Shown piece after piece: positions 1-13,636 of a stretch of DNA of 64,000 nucleotides. Below the pieces are notes generated by a model. That model was given only the letters and a program-made list of their open reading frames with translations, was not told where the DNA came from and did not search any database. The stretch comes from Poecilobothrus nobilitatus (taxonomy: Eukaryota > Arthropoda > Insecta > Diptera > Dolichopodidae). Both the position numbers and the translations under genes were made by a program. Numbering within the stretch: the first letter of the stretch is position 1; the number at the start of each line of letters is the position of its first letter. The stretch is from assembly GCA_947095535.1 (NCBI GenBank), contig OX352774.1, positions 28,598,496 to 28,662,495 of the forward strand, written 5' to 3'.

Positions 1-3000
1 ATTAATAAATAAATTATATTTGTTATAATTATTAAAATGTGAATTAATGATTAATTAATTAATGAATTAATTTAATTAATGATTAATTTAAAACAAATAA
101 CAATTTAAATAATATATCCTATAAGTATGCAATTTTACAAAATAAAATAGTTTTCAAATTAGAATTTTATTTCCAAGATAGCGGGGGGGAGGGGGCTGTT
201 GTTTAATATAAGATGTTTTAATTAAGGAAGTGCAGATTTAAGTTCCACTCAGGTATGAAGTTTTTATAATTGGAATAAAAATTAATAATAGTATTTAACC
301 TGTATAGTTTTCATAGTAGCTGATGATGGTTTTAGTAACATTGAATTATTGGCTATGCAATTTCTAACATTAATACAAAAAATTAAATAACAAAATATAA
401 CCAAAAAATATCATGAAAATTTATTTAAATACTGCCAAAATTACTTTATTTAAAATTACATATTACATATCCATTTATTAAAAATAATTAATACCGTTAT
501 TCTTTGTTAAAGTTCACTGTGATCTAATTTTTTTTTTTCCAATATAATTTCATTTTTTTTTTTCAGTAGTAAGAAGCATTTGTTTCTTTTTGTTTTTTTT
601 TTTCTTCAAATTCTAATTTCTAGGTTTTTTGTCGGCATATTAAATAGGAGGATTTTTATTTAATTATTTATTTTTATTTTTCTTTTTTTTCCTGCTTTAT
701 GTAAGAAAAACTAACTATATGTCTTATCACGTTGTAACTTACCTGAAGGTTATATATAGTTTGTTCTTATTGTTTGTTCATTTCACTAAATAACCGCCAA
801 CATTAACTTCCGTGTATATATTTCACAACCCACATCACTGTTTTAGTCCCAATTGTTGTTATATGTAGGTATTATATTGTACATAATAATATATAGTATA
901 CATGAATTTATAAGTATGTTTTTTTTGACAATAGAAACCGTTAAAAAAATTACTAATTCCTCTTATAAGTCCCTTGTAATACCTTATTACAAATAAATAT
1001 AATATGTACCTATATGTATATATATATAATATATATGTATTAATATATGAGTATATATATATACATTAGGTTTACCTTTTTGTAGTGTTTTGAAATATCA
1101 ATTAATGACATGACATTAAAGAAATATTTTGCTTTGATCTTTGCCGACAATAAAGTTTTAAGTTTTTGTTTTTTTGCTTTTAATTTGAAAATAAGTTATG
1201 AAGGTATTTTTTTTTTTTTTTTGTTTTTTCTGTTTGTAATTTTTATTTTTATTTTCATAAGCTTTCTTCAACAAATCGCATGTTATTTTAAAAGATTCTT
1301 CTATATAAATTTTTTACATACATTTATTTGATATTTACCTTAATATATAAATTACACCAATACATTAAAAGAAAAGGTATGAACTTTTGATGTAAAAGAT
1401 ATGTATGTTAAAAGTTATACCTCTATATTATATTATTGCAGTGGTAGTAAACAAAAATTTTTTGAATGCGTCAGGTCAGTACTGTCTGTGATATGCTTTA
1501 AGTAATGTTTACAAAAGACAGTGTACATGTGTGTACTTATATGAAAAATTATATTGCATTAATTTAGTCATTGTAATTATTGATACGAAAAATATATTAT
1601 TTTATAATATTTGTCTACTCAAAATACGAGTAAATAAATAAAATTATTTGTTGAGAGAGTGACTTATTAAAATTTATTTAAATCAAAATTTTAGTTTGCA
1701 ATATTTATTATTGAGTTTTATTAAAATGAAAGGTTTTGGGTTGAAACTTTGGTCAGCTCAAAATAAATATAATATTTAAAGTTTGTAACTAAACTATACT
1801 TGAGAAGAAGTAACTTGTACTGGAGCTATATTTGAGAAGAAAACGTTGATTTATTTCCTCATCAGATTTTACATTGTGAGCAAACCAAAATAAATAAATA
1901 AATAAAAAAAAACACTGCAATAAATGATTAAATTTAAATTTCATGAAATTTAAGTTTCTCAGGAAGAAATGTGTGATTTATATGTACATCCTGTTTCTGA
2001 CAATGTTGATATAATAACTAAAATATATTTTTAAAAACCAAAATCTTTTGAATATTGTATATTTTTTTTTACCAGCATTAAACTCCCGTAAACGTTTCAT
2101 GTTGTAATGGCTTAGAACCTAGAAATAGGATAAGATTTTATGATAGTTCTCTGTAATTCATTGTTGAGACTGTATATTGGTACATACATATTAATTTATT
2201 CAACATTTTAAATTTTCATATTACAAATGGAGGATTTACTTGATAATATCTAATTAAAACATTTTTAATTTTATACAAAATAAAATTTATATAAATAAAT
2301 TTTAATATAAAGTTTTTTTTTTTTTAAATAAAAAGAAAAAAGTAAAGATGCACATGGGGTATATAAGTTAAAAATATATAACTATAAAATAAAGAAGTAG
2401 TCGATTAATAAAAGTACTAAAAAGAAATAAAATATTTTACGATTAAAAAACAAAAATGAAAAAAAAATAAAAACAATATAAATAATAATAACCATAAAAA
2501 AAAACATTTAAAAAAAAAAAATTTGTATACTAATTTGCTAAAAACCAAAAACAAAAAAAAAAATTAATTATAAAAATAAAAACAAAAAATTATACCCTGA
2601 TTAGAATCCTTTTTTATTTTTATTATTTAGTTTTTTAGTTCTTTCCATCCCTTTTTTTTTTTTTTTGTTAACAAAATGAAAAAATCCTATTAAGTTTAGA
2701 TTCGGTAGCCTTAACAAAGATAATAAGATTAATCTGATTTTTCTGCATCTTCTTTTTTCTTTTTTAATTTTTTTTTCCCCCGTGTTTTTTTTTATTTTGT
2801 TTTTATTATGAACGAAAAATGTATTTTTGTATATATAGATATTATTATTTGTTTATACGTGAATCATGTATGTATGTATACTATATGATTAAAGTATATT
2901 AGATCAAGAAATCAAAAAATAAAATTCAATATAAAAAAATTTCATTAAAAAAAAAAAAATTGCAGTTTTTATCACATATATTACTAATTTTATTATTATA

Positions 3001-3381
3001 TTCAGAATAAATATCCGGATTGATTAAATAAATGTGGTTACAGTTATAGTTTTTATAATATAATGAATTGTAATGCATTTACTTATGTATTTTGTACATA
3101 AAAATTTTTTTTTTAATTAAATAGCTTTCAACATAATGTTAGAATGCTAAAATCTTTTAAAGTACAAATTTTACAAAAAAAATTACAAATTTTTTAAAAA
3201 TTCAATTAAATCATAGTTTAAATATAATGTTGTTTTTTCTTTTTTTAAATTAAAATAATACCTAATAACTTTACCTATTACATACCATACGTAATAACTT
3301 TACGTATTACATACCATATTGAAATTCGTATAATTAAATCGACGAAAAAATTTAAAATTATTCAAATTGTACGATAAAGAA
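1..3381. other. gene-free AT-rich DNA upstream of Notum
   Basis: No ORF here looks like protein; the open frames are homopolymer translations. The stretch holds A/T runs, short (TA)n and (ATGT)n tracts near 1010-1065 and 2830-2885, and a short direct repeat at 3263-3319 in which a 27-base unit ending TATTACATACCATA occurs twice. A TCF-like site lies at 1131-1141 and is listed separately. It is presumably intergenic or intronic DNA 5' of Notum. Confidence 0.6.
1131..1148 (+). promoter_or_regulatory. possible TCF/Pangolin plus Helper-like site
   Basis: The sequence GCTTTGATCTT fits the TCF HMG-domain consensus (SCTTTGWSWW) and is followed directly by TGCCGACA. That second motif is close to, but not identical with, the Drosophila Helper site GCCGCCR. 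Notum is a known direct Wnt/Wingless target in flies, so a site upstream of it is plausible. It lies about 24 kb from the first visible coding exon, and a single match in AT-rich DNA can arise by chance. Confidence 0.2.
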
Positions 3382-4313
3382 CCCTGCTTTCGGTAACGTA
3401 AAATGACGATCAGTCAAATGATTTTTGATTCGATTTTGATTGAACTAAGCAACTGTCAAATAGACTTTTGCAAATTTTTGACGCGACGTCAAGCGACATT
3501 ACCGAACAAAAATAAATTTTTTTTGTGTAGTGTGCTTTAGTATAATTTTTATATTATACAAAGTTCAATTGACACACGAATTGCTGCCACAAGATCATTC
3601 CATACGTCGGGACTTTGCCAATTGGATATTAGAACATTTCGAGATCGGTGGCTACGTTAATAAACAAAACTGCCGTACTTGGGGAGAGGAAAACCCTCAC
3701 ATGATCCAAGAGAAGCCAACGTATCCACAAAGAGTCACTGTTTGGGGTGCATTGTGGTCTGATGGTGTGATTGGTCCGTGCTTTTTTGAAAATGATGCTG
3801 CAAAAGCCATAAACGTTAACGGTACCAGATATCGCAACATGATTACAACTTTTTTATGGCCAAAACTGGAAAATATTGATACTGAGGATATGTGGTTTCA
3901 ACAAGATGGGGTTACGTGTCATACAGCCAGAGAAACACTGCAATTACTGCATACAAAGTTTCCAGATCGTGTTATTTCCAGATTCGATGATGTGAATTGG
4001 CCTTCAAGATCTTGCAATTTGACACCGTTAGTCTTCTTTTTCTAGGGCTATGTGAAAGGGCAGGTCTACAAGGATAATCCTCGAAACGTTGAAGCATTGA
4101 AAGCAGAAATTATTCGAGTTATTGGTGAGATAGAGCCGCAACTATGCCAGAATGTGACGCAGGAGGTAGTCACAAGTATGCACAAATTTGACTAATACTT
4201 CAATTTTTTTTGCATAATCGAAAGAATGACGCTTGTCAACTGCATAACCGAAAGTTCGATGATAGTTAAATTTTTGATGGTTGCAGCGTAAACGACATTA
4301 CCGAAAGCAGGGG
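3382..4313 (+). mobile_element. defective mariner-type DNA transposon, 932 bp
   Basis: Both ends carry an inverted repeat reading CCCTGCTTTCGGTAA inward (3382-3396 and, inverted, 4299-4313). Related copies of the inner repeat motif CGACATTACCGAA recur at about 3493-3505, and decayed ones near 4213 and 4241. The interior encodes a broken DDE transposase. At under 1 kb it is shorter than a full mariner (about 1.3 kb), so part of the interior is lost. No clear TA duplication abuts the repeats; the nearest TAs lie a few bases outside and are not symmetric. Confidence 0.85.
3550..4195 (+). pseudogene. mariner-type transposase, truncated and disrupted
   Basis: The reading frame shows the IS630/Tc1/mariner DDE core: GGYVNKQNCR, then WFQQDGVTCHTAR with the second catalytic Asp, then NWPSRSCNLTPL. 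Three lesions are visible. The N-terminal DNA-binding third is missing. The sequence jumps from ANWILEH to FEIGGYV, so the segment that should hold the first catalytic Asp is absent. The third catalytic position has Val in LTPLVFFF, and the Trp codon that usually follows is TAG at about 4043. Beyond the stop the frame continues as GYVKGQVYKDNP and PQLCQNVTQEV, typical of the family C-terminus. The element is dead, although its ends could still be recognised by a related transposase. Confidence 0.85.
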
Positions 4314-6735
4314 AATAATTCCAAATATTGTTACGAGGGCTTTTAATACTATATAGAAAATCTAATCTACCAATAATTAGTTTAATGTTTAATTTTTATT
4401 TTTAATTTAATTTAATTTTTTTAAACAAGGTTAGAGTGTGGAGTGTCTAACCTAGCAGCCATAGACGAGATAGTATTATTATCTTGCTAGTGTGTAATAC
4501 GAAATGTCAAATTACTATCTGTGTGTTGTAGGTGGTATTTTTACTATCAAGATATTTCATTTATCAATTTTAAAAAATAATTTTTATTTTATTTTTTTAA
4601 TTTAAATACAAAAATTTTTTATTATTACTTTTATATAATAAAATAATATTATTATTTTTTAATTGATAAAAACACTAAACAACATGTTTATGTTATAGAA
4701 AAAAACTTTATTTGATATGAATGTTGAGGATAGACATTTTGTATCTTTCACCATTTTAAAATATGTATATAGGAAATGTCAAATTACTATAGATGAAATT
4801 ACTAGTTATGAATTTGTACTATCACGTCTGGTAGCAGGATAATTTATAATTTATATTATGATATAATATATGAATATTTCTATAGCTAAAACTCTTTCTA
4901 TAACTCTAAAACTATTAATTCGTAATCTTTATTTTCGTGTACATTCTTTATGTTCGTGTACATTGTGTAAAATTTTGTTATTTATCACTTTTTCAAAAAT
5001 AGAAAAATTTTTTTCCTGATCTGAAATGATCTAAGAGAAATGTCTAGAAAAACTGTCTTAAAAAATCCTTCAAAACTTTATTTAAAACTTAGTTGAGATT
5101 TTAACAAAAAAAATTTTAATATAAAAATTATAGTCAGTTCAATCTTGTAATTATGTTATGTAAATTATTCTCATTTTATATACACATTATATAATTATAA
5201 AATAATGCAAAATTATTATGTACTTTGTTTTAAAAACAAAAAAAAAATTCTTCATATACGTAATTCTTTTAATAATAACTGTGATAATACTCAAAAATAA
5301 TATAAAAAAAAAAAAATCAAAAGTATACTTTTAAACATGTCAATGAGTAATAATTAAGGATTTTTCACTCACATACAAATTTTAATACATGTTATGTGCA
5401 AGAAGTTCTTTTATTTAATTTTCTTCTTTTTTTTTATCCCGTATAATAGTTCCGCGTATATTAAAATAGCTTCTCCGTTTGTAACACATCGAAATAAGCT
5501 CGATAGTACATCATATGCTTGGATCACGACTAGCTTTCGAACAACTAACTTTTTCACCACCATGGAGAAGGTTCACAACTAAATTTTTCATGGAGGTTTA
5601 TGTTATCAAAATGGAAAATTAAATAAAACAAAACTGTAACGGGATAGAAATTAGGTTTTTATGATATTGGGTATGCATGTATATATGTATACATATATCT
5701 GGTATTATATTTGTATCATATGACTTGGATCTGCTCCGGTAGAGTTTAATTTTTTGTTATACACATTATGTAAGTAAAGTTTTTAAGTGTTGACAAGGCC
5801 AACTATATTCTTTTTCGATTTTTTTTTTTTTTTTTTTGCGGAGATGTCATTAGAAGATGTTAATTTCTATATATACATGTATACAACATAAAAATTAAAT
5901 TAAGTCATTGCATTTAGATTAAAATATTAATAAAATACATAATTTATATATGTTATATATGTGTAAGTATAAAAATTAATTATAATTTTATATTAATAAT
6001 ATTTTAGTGTTTTCTAATTACATATAATAATTAGAATTATTATTTTCTTTTTATTAAATGAAGTTTTTAATTAAAAACATAAGTGTTAAACGAAATAATC
6101 AAATTATTTTTAATTAATCTTTAACAATTTAATATTTTTTTATTGTCAATAATTACAAGATTAGGTTAATTAATAAAAATCATATATAATAAATTTTTGT
6201 TTTTTTTTTTTTTTTTAAGATATCAAATAAGCATTTATTACATAAATGTAGGAATTATATTTTATTAATTTTTTTTTTTTTATTCTGAATAAATTAGTTA
6301 ACTATTTGATATAAATTAATAAAATTTATTTAATTTACAAAAAAAAAAAAAAACAAGAAAATATTTTTATTTAAAAAACATGACACAAATATTTATTTTA
6401 ATTAAAATAATTAATAAATTATATTAAATAGTTGTTTTAAAATTTACTTCAACTTATTTAAATGCAATGTAAATTTATTGAAGAAAAAAAATATAATTAT
6501 GTACTTACATTCTTTTTATTTATGTACATAAAGTATTTTTATGATTTTTTTTATTATTTATGTATATGCATACCATTGGAAATTTCAGTTGAAGTATTTT
6601 AAATTTCACTATAATTTTGTCTAATCTTTTCTATTTTTTTCGACTTTTAACCATATTTTTGTTAGTGCTCAAACTTTGTTTTTCACTGCTCTCCATAAAG
6701 TGGAGTTCAAGATTTACCTTTTCTTTGTATATATA
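4314..6735. other. AT-rich spacer with a MITE-like repeat and one GC-elevated patch
   Basis: There is no supported gene. A MITE-like segment at 4449-4850 is listed separately. A GC- and CpG-elevated patch lies at about 5440-5580, between a T-run and normal AT-rich DNA; its open frame (62 codons from a non-ATG start) matches nothing I recognise. The remainder is homopolymer-rich. Confidence 0.5.
4449..4850. repeat. MITE-like segment with imperfect inverted ends
   Basis: CCATAGACGAGATAGTA near 4460 pairs imperfectly with TACTATCACGTCTGG near 4828 on the other strand. The phrase GAAATGTCAAATTACTAT also occurs twice in direct orientation, near 4502 and 4769. The layout suggests an old non-autonomous DNA transposon. 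I see no coding capacity and no certain target duplication. Confidence 0.4.
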
Positions 6736-7606
6736 CAGGGTGACGCAAATCAGACCAACTGATGTGGAACACAAATAACTTTTTTATTTTCCAATATAAT
6801 TTATTTTTTCTTTTTGCAGATTATAACTGAACTCTTGGAAATTTAAAATGAATATGTACAGTACACAAACAACGCAATAAAACTATCGAATTTTTCTATT
6901 CTTCTCAACGATCAATTGTTCTGACGCAGGAATGATTTTTTAAATAATCTTTTGATGTCAGATGAAGCGCATTTCCATTTAAGTGGCTATGTCAATAAGC
7001 AAAAGTGTAGATTGTGGGGCACTGAAAATCCCTGACAGTGGTCCCCGGGGCTTCTTATCGAACAATGATTGACTGCTAATTTGTGGTTTCAACAAAATGG
7101 AGCGACTGCGCATACTGTTAGGCTGCATACTGCATACTGTTAGACTGCGCATACTGTTAAACTATGGACATGCTGTGTGCATTTTTTAGTGAACGTATAA
7201 TTACAAAAAATTCAGATTTCCCTTGACTTTCCGTTCACCAGATTTAACTGTGCCCGAATTTTTTTTATGGGAATATTTAAAAGATAAAGTGTATGTTAAT
7301 AAACTAGAGACAATTGGACAGCTAAAGTAGAATATTCGAGACGAACTACGGAGCCGGCAACCAGAAACATTACATGGTGTAATGCAAAATGTGCTAAAAA
7401 GAGTCAATGCCTGTATCGAGCTAAATTGTGGTCATTTGTCTGATGTCATATTCCACACATAGTCACGTTAAATTTCCATAAAATGTATTTAATATATAAA
7501 AAAAATTCTTTAAAAAAAACGATTATTATAAGTGTTAACAGACAGTAAAAGATTAAAACAAGTGTTATACGTGTTTTACATCACTAGGCTCATTTGGGCC
7601 ACCCTT
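6736..7606 (+). mobile_element. second defective mariner-type transposon, 871 bp
   Basis: The ends are imperfect inverted repeats: CAGGGTGACGCAAATCAGAC on the left, and AAGGGTGGCCCAAATGAGCC read inward from the right. TA lies directly outside each end (6734-6735 and 7607-7608), the expected mariner target duplication. Its inverted repeats differ from those of the element at 3382, so it is a separate lineage. A small tandem expansion of CATACTGTTA units sits at 7108-7160 inside the transposase remnant. Confidence 0.85.
6975..7462 (+). pseudogene. decayed mariner-type transposase fragments
   Basis: Fragments of a DDE transposase can be read in shifting frames. SGYVNKQKCRLWGTENP then a stop comes first (about 6982-7035). 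LWFQQNGATAHT follows (about 7080-7115), with Asn where the catalytic Asp is expected. SPDLTVPEFFLWEYLKDKVY then comes (about 7237-7300), with Glu at the third acidic position. The tail ends at ELNCGHLSDVIFHT and a stop. An in-frame TAG interrupts near 7327. Several frameshifts and the local tandem repeat at 7108-7160 show that it has been inactive for a long time. Confidence 0.8.
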
Positions 7607-8585
7607 TAGATATATTTTTTAACTTTGTTTTAGCATTTTCAGATTATTCATGTGTATAACCAATTCTTTGTCTAATTACAATAACTTCCATTTTATGCAC
7701 CTTATTTTTATGACAAATTTTTTTATTTTTTTTATTTTTAAACATAATTAGATATGTATAAAAATTTATATATATGTAGTAGATTATGAGTAATACAGTA
7801 TTAGCTATATCCTTATTGATCGAAATTTTTGATATTATAAAACATTAGACATTTTTGATATATTTCTGATGTTTATATATGATTTTTTTATTATACATAT
7901 TTAACATTTATTATGTATTTATATGATTGACTTTATGCAAATATTGAAGATTTTTTATATTTGACTGATGATCAAATTTCTTACATTCTTACAAATTTAT
8001 CTTTCATTTTATTTACTCTGATTTTAACATAAACTTTTGTCTTATAACATTTTCGCTTACATCACCTAATCTTTTACATTTTACATAAAAATAAATACAT
8101 TTTTAATTGATAACTTAATTAAATCAATAACAAATTTATAATGTAAAAATATTTCTTAAAAAAAATAAAAATATCTTAGAAAATTTCTGAATTTCTTATA
8201 ATATTCATATTCGAGTAAACTAATTAGATATACCTGCCAGCTAGCGTAATAAGATTGGTCAAAAACAAAACAAAAGCAAAAATAGAGTACAAAAATCAAA
8301 ACAATAAAACAAAACGAAAAAATAGATAAAAAATAAGTTCCAAATCAAAATAATAAAAACTAAAAAAAAAAAAACAAAAAGTTAAGATAAAGAAAACTCA
8401 ACAGAAAAACAAAAAACAAAATGTGTATATATACATATATGATATATCTTATAGATACACGCATCTAAATATGTTTCATTTAAGAAATAATAATAACAAA
8501 AAAAAAAACAAAAAACATGAAAAGAAACAAAACAACAATAATACAAAATGAAATACAGATATAAAAAAAAAAAAAAAACACAAAG
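7607..8585. other. AT-rich spacer, nothing identified
   Basis: The stretch contains A-rich runs with scattered C (8260-8580), short (TA)n tracts and no coding signal. Confidence 0.5.
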
Positions 8586-8587
8586 TT

Positions 8588-8800
8588 GTTCTTGTACAGC
8601 TGTTGCATCAGGCGCAAGAAGCGGCTTCTTTTATCCTGCCACTCTATTGTTTCCGTATCAAAAGGCCACTATTATGTAAACAATCGGCTCTTTTGATGTT
8701 AACCGCATCAAAGAGATGCCGACTTGCTTTTGAAACGGAACAGATAAAAAGTATATCCGAACACTGAACACTTTTGGGCCTCTTCTTCGTTATTATTATT
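8588..8800. promoter_or_regulatory. GC-elevated island with paired TCF-like sites, candidate enhancer
   Basis: This patch of about 210 bp is clearly richer in G+C than its surroundings. On the minus strand it reads CTCTTTGATGCGGTTAAC followed by ATCAAAAGAGCCGATTG: two TCF-like cores facing each other, with GCCGAC/GCCGAT Helper-like motifs at both sides. The open frame across it (minus strand, 8644-8898) is low-complexity at its N-terminus and matches no protein I know, so non-coding function seems more likely. It is followed by an (ATT)n-type microsatellite at about 8790-8826. Confidence 0.35.
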
Positions 8801-11800
8801 GTTATTATTATTATTATTGTTATTAATTCGTTTGCGGTGTTGTTGTTTTTTTTTTTTTTACCATTATAATAGTCATCGTTATTCGTGATCGTCGCCAATG
8901 AAATATATCTTTGTATATAGAGAGAAAGAGAGTTAGTTAGTTCATTAAGTTAGTTTTGTTTAGTTGCTGCTGCAATATAACCAATTTTTATTAATTGTCT
9001 GTATTTGTGAATTGTGAGTATTCAGTTTTTAAATTTTTTTTTTATTTTTATCGCTTTACTATTTATTACAAAGTTAAAAAGTGGAATATTTTGAGAGAAT
9101 CTTTATCTGAATTTATATATATTAATATTATTAGATTGTATTATGTACCTATATAAATACTTATTATAAAATTAGTTTTTGTGTTTTTTTGTTCTAAACA
9201 TCGAAAAAAAAATGGGGTTAAATAATGAAAATAAAATAGATATGTTATATTATAAGTTTTAAAACATGTATGTATGTATATATAATACAAATTGTATATA
9301 AATATTTGTACATTTGATTAATGTTACTGTAACATATATGCATTTTAAAAATTACAGTATTTTAGAACATAAAATTTATCCTGTGATTTAATCCTGTTTT
9401 AATAAGAAATAAATTTTTTTATTAAATAAAAATTTTTAATAAATAAAAATATATTGTATAATTAATTTATATGTGTATAAAATTTCACTTTTTATTTATA
9501 CTATACAGTATATATGTCCATATATGTTGTTATTGTTACTCAAGCCATCAAAATTCAAATATGCAAATATGTATAATATTTAATAAATAAAAATGTTTTT
9601 AATATTATATTTTTGATAATATCGAATTGCGATGAATTTACTACTTACTACAATATTAGAATCGTGGCAAATAATTTTTCAAAAAAAAAAAATATAAATA
9701 ACCCAGACCAATGGAATTGAAATGAATTTTAAGGTAGTGAAAATATCCTTTTTGTAAGGGAATGGAAAGGGCAAAATGTATTTTCAGAGATGGAATATTT
9801 GGGATTACGGAAGGTTCATTACATATCTTTTTTCTTCTTTTCTAAATTTTATTTGTACATATTTCCATAAAGCTATTCCGGATATAAAAGTAAGTTTTAT
9901 TAAAAAATATTTTATAAATATAATTTTAAAATAATAATTTTTATTAAATGAAATTTTTTACAAAAATTTGATAAAAAGAACCTTATAAAAATTTTTGAAA
10001 TTATTAAAATTTTATTAATTCTTTTTCACTTTTTATTTAAATATTTTATTTTATATTTAAAATAATTTTAACAATATAATTATTTTAGTTGTAAAATCAA
10101 AAAAAGTTTCTATTCTTTAAAATTACAAGAAAAATGAAAATCTCTTTTTTATTAATATAATTAAATATTACCTATATATGTATTTAGTTTAATTCATATT
10201 ATAATATGACATATATTTAAATTATAAAATCCACATGTATTTAATATTTACATATTTATTTACATTCATCATACATATACATTCATATATATCAATAATA
10301 CATATTGGCATGTTGTACTTCATAACATATAACATTTTCTGTGAACGATAAAATTTTCCTGTTTTTCATAGCGATTAGACAATTACGAATTTCGTTCAAC
10401 TTTTAAACGACCTTGCATGGGAATTTATTTTTTCTTTAAAAAAAAAAGAAAAAATTTAACGAAATGAAATTAAAAATAATATCAACATATAAATAGAAGG
10501 CACAGATTTACTAATTTATTTACCTTCAATCCAAATAAAAAAAAAAAACAAAAACAAAAATTAAAATAGAAAAATAAAATAAAAAGTACTCATAAAAAAT
10601 GAACGTTCTATTTTTTTCTCTCTTGTTTTATTTTATTCAAACATATTTATATTCTCTCAAATTTTTTACATTGATGGGTGAGCCTTTGTTAAGTTGTACT
10701 GTAGTGAATACAAGACTCGGTTATTGAGAGTGATTTCATACTTGTAGTAATTTAATTTATAATCAGAAGAGTTAAAAAAAATTTTCATTTAAATTTGATT
10801 TTAACATAAGAGAATGGAATAAAAGGTAAATAATAAAAAGTTTCAATTCTTTATTTCTTTACATTTTTCCCTCTTTTTTCCATACTATAAACAGATTTTT
10901 AAGAAATAATATATTTTTTAAACAAATCTTATGATTTGCTGTATCTCAGTTGATATTGTATGTATGGTTCAGCAATTTATTTAAAATATAATTAAGGAAA
11001 TGGTTTGGTTGTATATTTGTAAGTACATCACTTTCAAACTGTATATACCCTTTCAAACTGTATATAAGAAAGTAAGGAAATTTTATATAAAAATTCTTTA
11101 CCATTCGGAAAAGGGATATGCGTTATATATTATATTTCATACAGCTGTTGTAAAATCCTCTACTGTAAAATCTGGTAACCTATTATATAATCTAGTTTGA
11201 GAATTTTTTTTAAAACTATAATAATCTTCCAAGTTTGTTTCTCTTCTTGTCAAAGAAATTTACTCAATCAATTTACTTACAATCCGTTAAACTGTTCTGA
11301 TTCATCAATCCTTGTTTAAATCAATTTTTGTTTGTTAGCAAATTGTGTTTAATTTTGCAGAGATCTTCTATCGTATTAATGGAAGGTTTGTGTTAAATTT
11401 TTGTTAAGTTGTGTCAACTCATAATATCAATATGGTATTTTTTTAATGATTTAATGAAAATGGTCTGACTATAGTTTTCTATTGTAAGCTTCGATTATAA
11501 GTGTCTAAATATTTGATATGATATTTTTTGCCATTAAAAACTACTGTATTAGATTTTATGTTCTTATGAATTAGATAGTTTCTGTTAGGTTTCGATTAAT
11601 CGTGCAAAGACATATTTCTTCTAGTTTACCCGATTAACTTTTTATTAATGTTAAATGTTAAGCCCTTAATTAAATGTCCGAAAATTAATAATATTATAAA
11701 CAAAAATCTTTTCATAAATCAGTTAATCCCATTATAATATTTATACATGTTTATTATCCTTTTTCATTCTCTTCGCGTTTCCATTGGTTGTTTACATTTT

Positions 11801-13636
11801 AATTTTCATACAATTTCTTACAAAAATAGTCCTTTCCTTAACACCAGTATATTATTTAAATTGAATTTTCATTCAAATAAATTTATTAACTCTCATTTTA
11901 TGTCCTATTCACTCCTTTCCTATTCTATTTTATTTATAATTTATATATTCTCAAAATAAAAATAAAAAAAAAATTGTTCTGTTTCTCTCTATTCTCTTCT
12001 CAATGTTTTATGTTATGTTAAATGTAATGTTATTTATATTCACTTCACTATTATTAATTTTATCCATAAATGTATAGTATGTAAAAGAAAAAAAAAAACA
12101 ATAAGAAAGAAATGAAAGAAAAAAAAAAATTTCTCTAGTTACCGTGATTTAAAGAGTTTCGATTTTCTGTTTTGTATAGTATTTTTTTTGTTTTATTTTT
12201 TTTTTTTTTTTGTAAGAAAGATTTGTTACGACTACGACGATTTTACGATACGATGGCTAAGAAAAATACGTCGACGTTTGAAATTTATTTTCTTATTATT
12301 TTATTTTTATTTTACTTATTTTTTTCTTTTTTGTTTTTTTTTTTTTTTTTTGCTTTTTTTTATTCAATTGTTTTGAGTTTTTCTTTTAGTATGCTGCGCT
12401 ACGATATTAAAGTAGAGTTTAATAATAAAGTAAAAATGCGATGTCTTCGTTGATTTTTCTTCATTTCGTGTCGATCAGTTGACAGAGATGGATTGTGAAT
12501 TTATTCGGTTAAATTTTCCGGTTTTTAAAATTCAATATTGTTTACGAATTATCCTTAGGTAAAAAAATTAAATCAAAGTAAAATAAATTATAAATACATA
12601 TATATATATATATAATATAGGTACTCGAAATTTTTAAATAAAATTAATACAATATAATATTTTATTAAGTGAAATGAATTCTTTGTTTTTTTTTTTTCAA
12701 ATAAAAAAAAAATAATAACACAAAATAAAAATAAAAAAAAAAGTTTATTTAGAAAAAGTGTATTTAAGAATTAAATATATGAAAATATATTATATTTGAT
12801 TAAAAATATAATGTTTCGTGAAAACGTATTAAATTAAAAGAAAAGGAGAAAATAATGTAACAAAAAAAAAAAAAATTAATAGAAAGAAGTTATGATTTTA
12901 TAAAAAAAAAAAAAAAAAAGTAAAAACGATACAAAATTAATAAAAGTTTTTTATTTTATATTATAATCATATTAGAAGAGAAAAAAAATTTAAGTTTTTT
13001 GTTTTTTTTTTTAATTGATTTGATTTTTATTTGACAAGAAAAAAAAAATAAAGATAAAATTTTTCACCAAAAGTTCAAATTATTAATTTATAAGGAATAA
13101 ATAACACATATTATAATATATATTAATTGAAGAAAAATTAATAAAAAAAAATATATATATACAAATACTTAATCAATATGAGGACTAAAAATTTAAAATA
13201 TTCGGTAAGTTTTACAATAATAAAATTCAAATAAAAAAAAAAAAATATTAGGTGCAGTAAACCTATATTTTGTAATTAAGATCTTAATAATATTGTAAAT
13301 TTAGTTTTTTTTTTTATGTCATATTGCAGTAAAAATAAAAATTTTAAAATTATTTATAATTTCGCAGATTTAATTTGTATGTTATAAAATTTTATTAAAC
13401 AATTTTAAATTTAGACTTTAAGTTTCTTTAACTTAATTGTTCTCGGTTTATTAATATCCATGATAAAAGAATGGGAAAATAAAATGTTACAATAGAATGG
13501 AAAAGAAGTAGTTCGAACGATTTAATTTTTCTAAGGATTCAAATATAAATAAAGTTATATACATTTTTTTTTTTTTTATTTTAATTAAATTTTCTTTTAT
13601 GGTTTCCCAGTTATGGACTTTTTATTGATGATGAGA
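8801..13636. other. AT-rich DNA with microsatellites and one CpG-rich patch
   Basis: No supported gene. Features seen: an (ATT)n tract at its start; a direct repeat of CTTTCAAACTGTATATA at 11033-11068; a CpG-rich patch at about 12225-12500 containing an ATG at 12253 that opens a 67-codon frame. Most of that frame's middle is Phe/Leu from T-runs, so I do not call it a gene. A-rich runs dominate 12690-13260. Confidence 0.5.

Noticed and set aside
3530..3560. start of the transposase frame at a non-ATG codon
   Set aside because: The leading residues do not match mariner transposases; the recognisable part begins later and the true N-terminus is deleted.
12172..12453. 93-codon open frame with long Phe/Leu run
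   Set aside because: Most of it comes from T homopolymers; an alternative frame is equally open.
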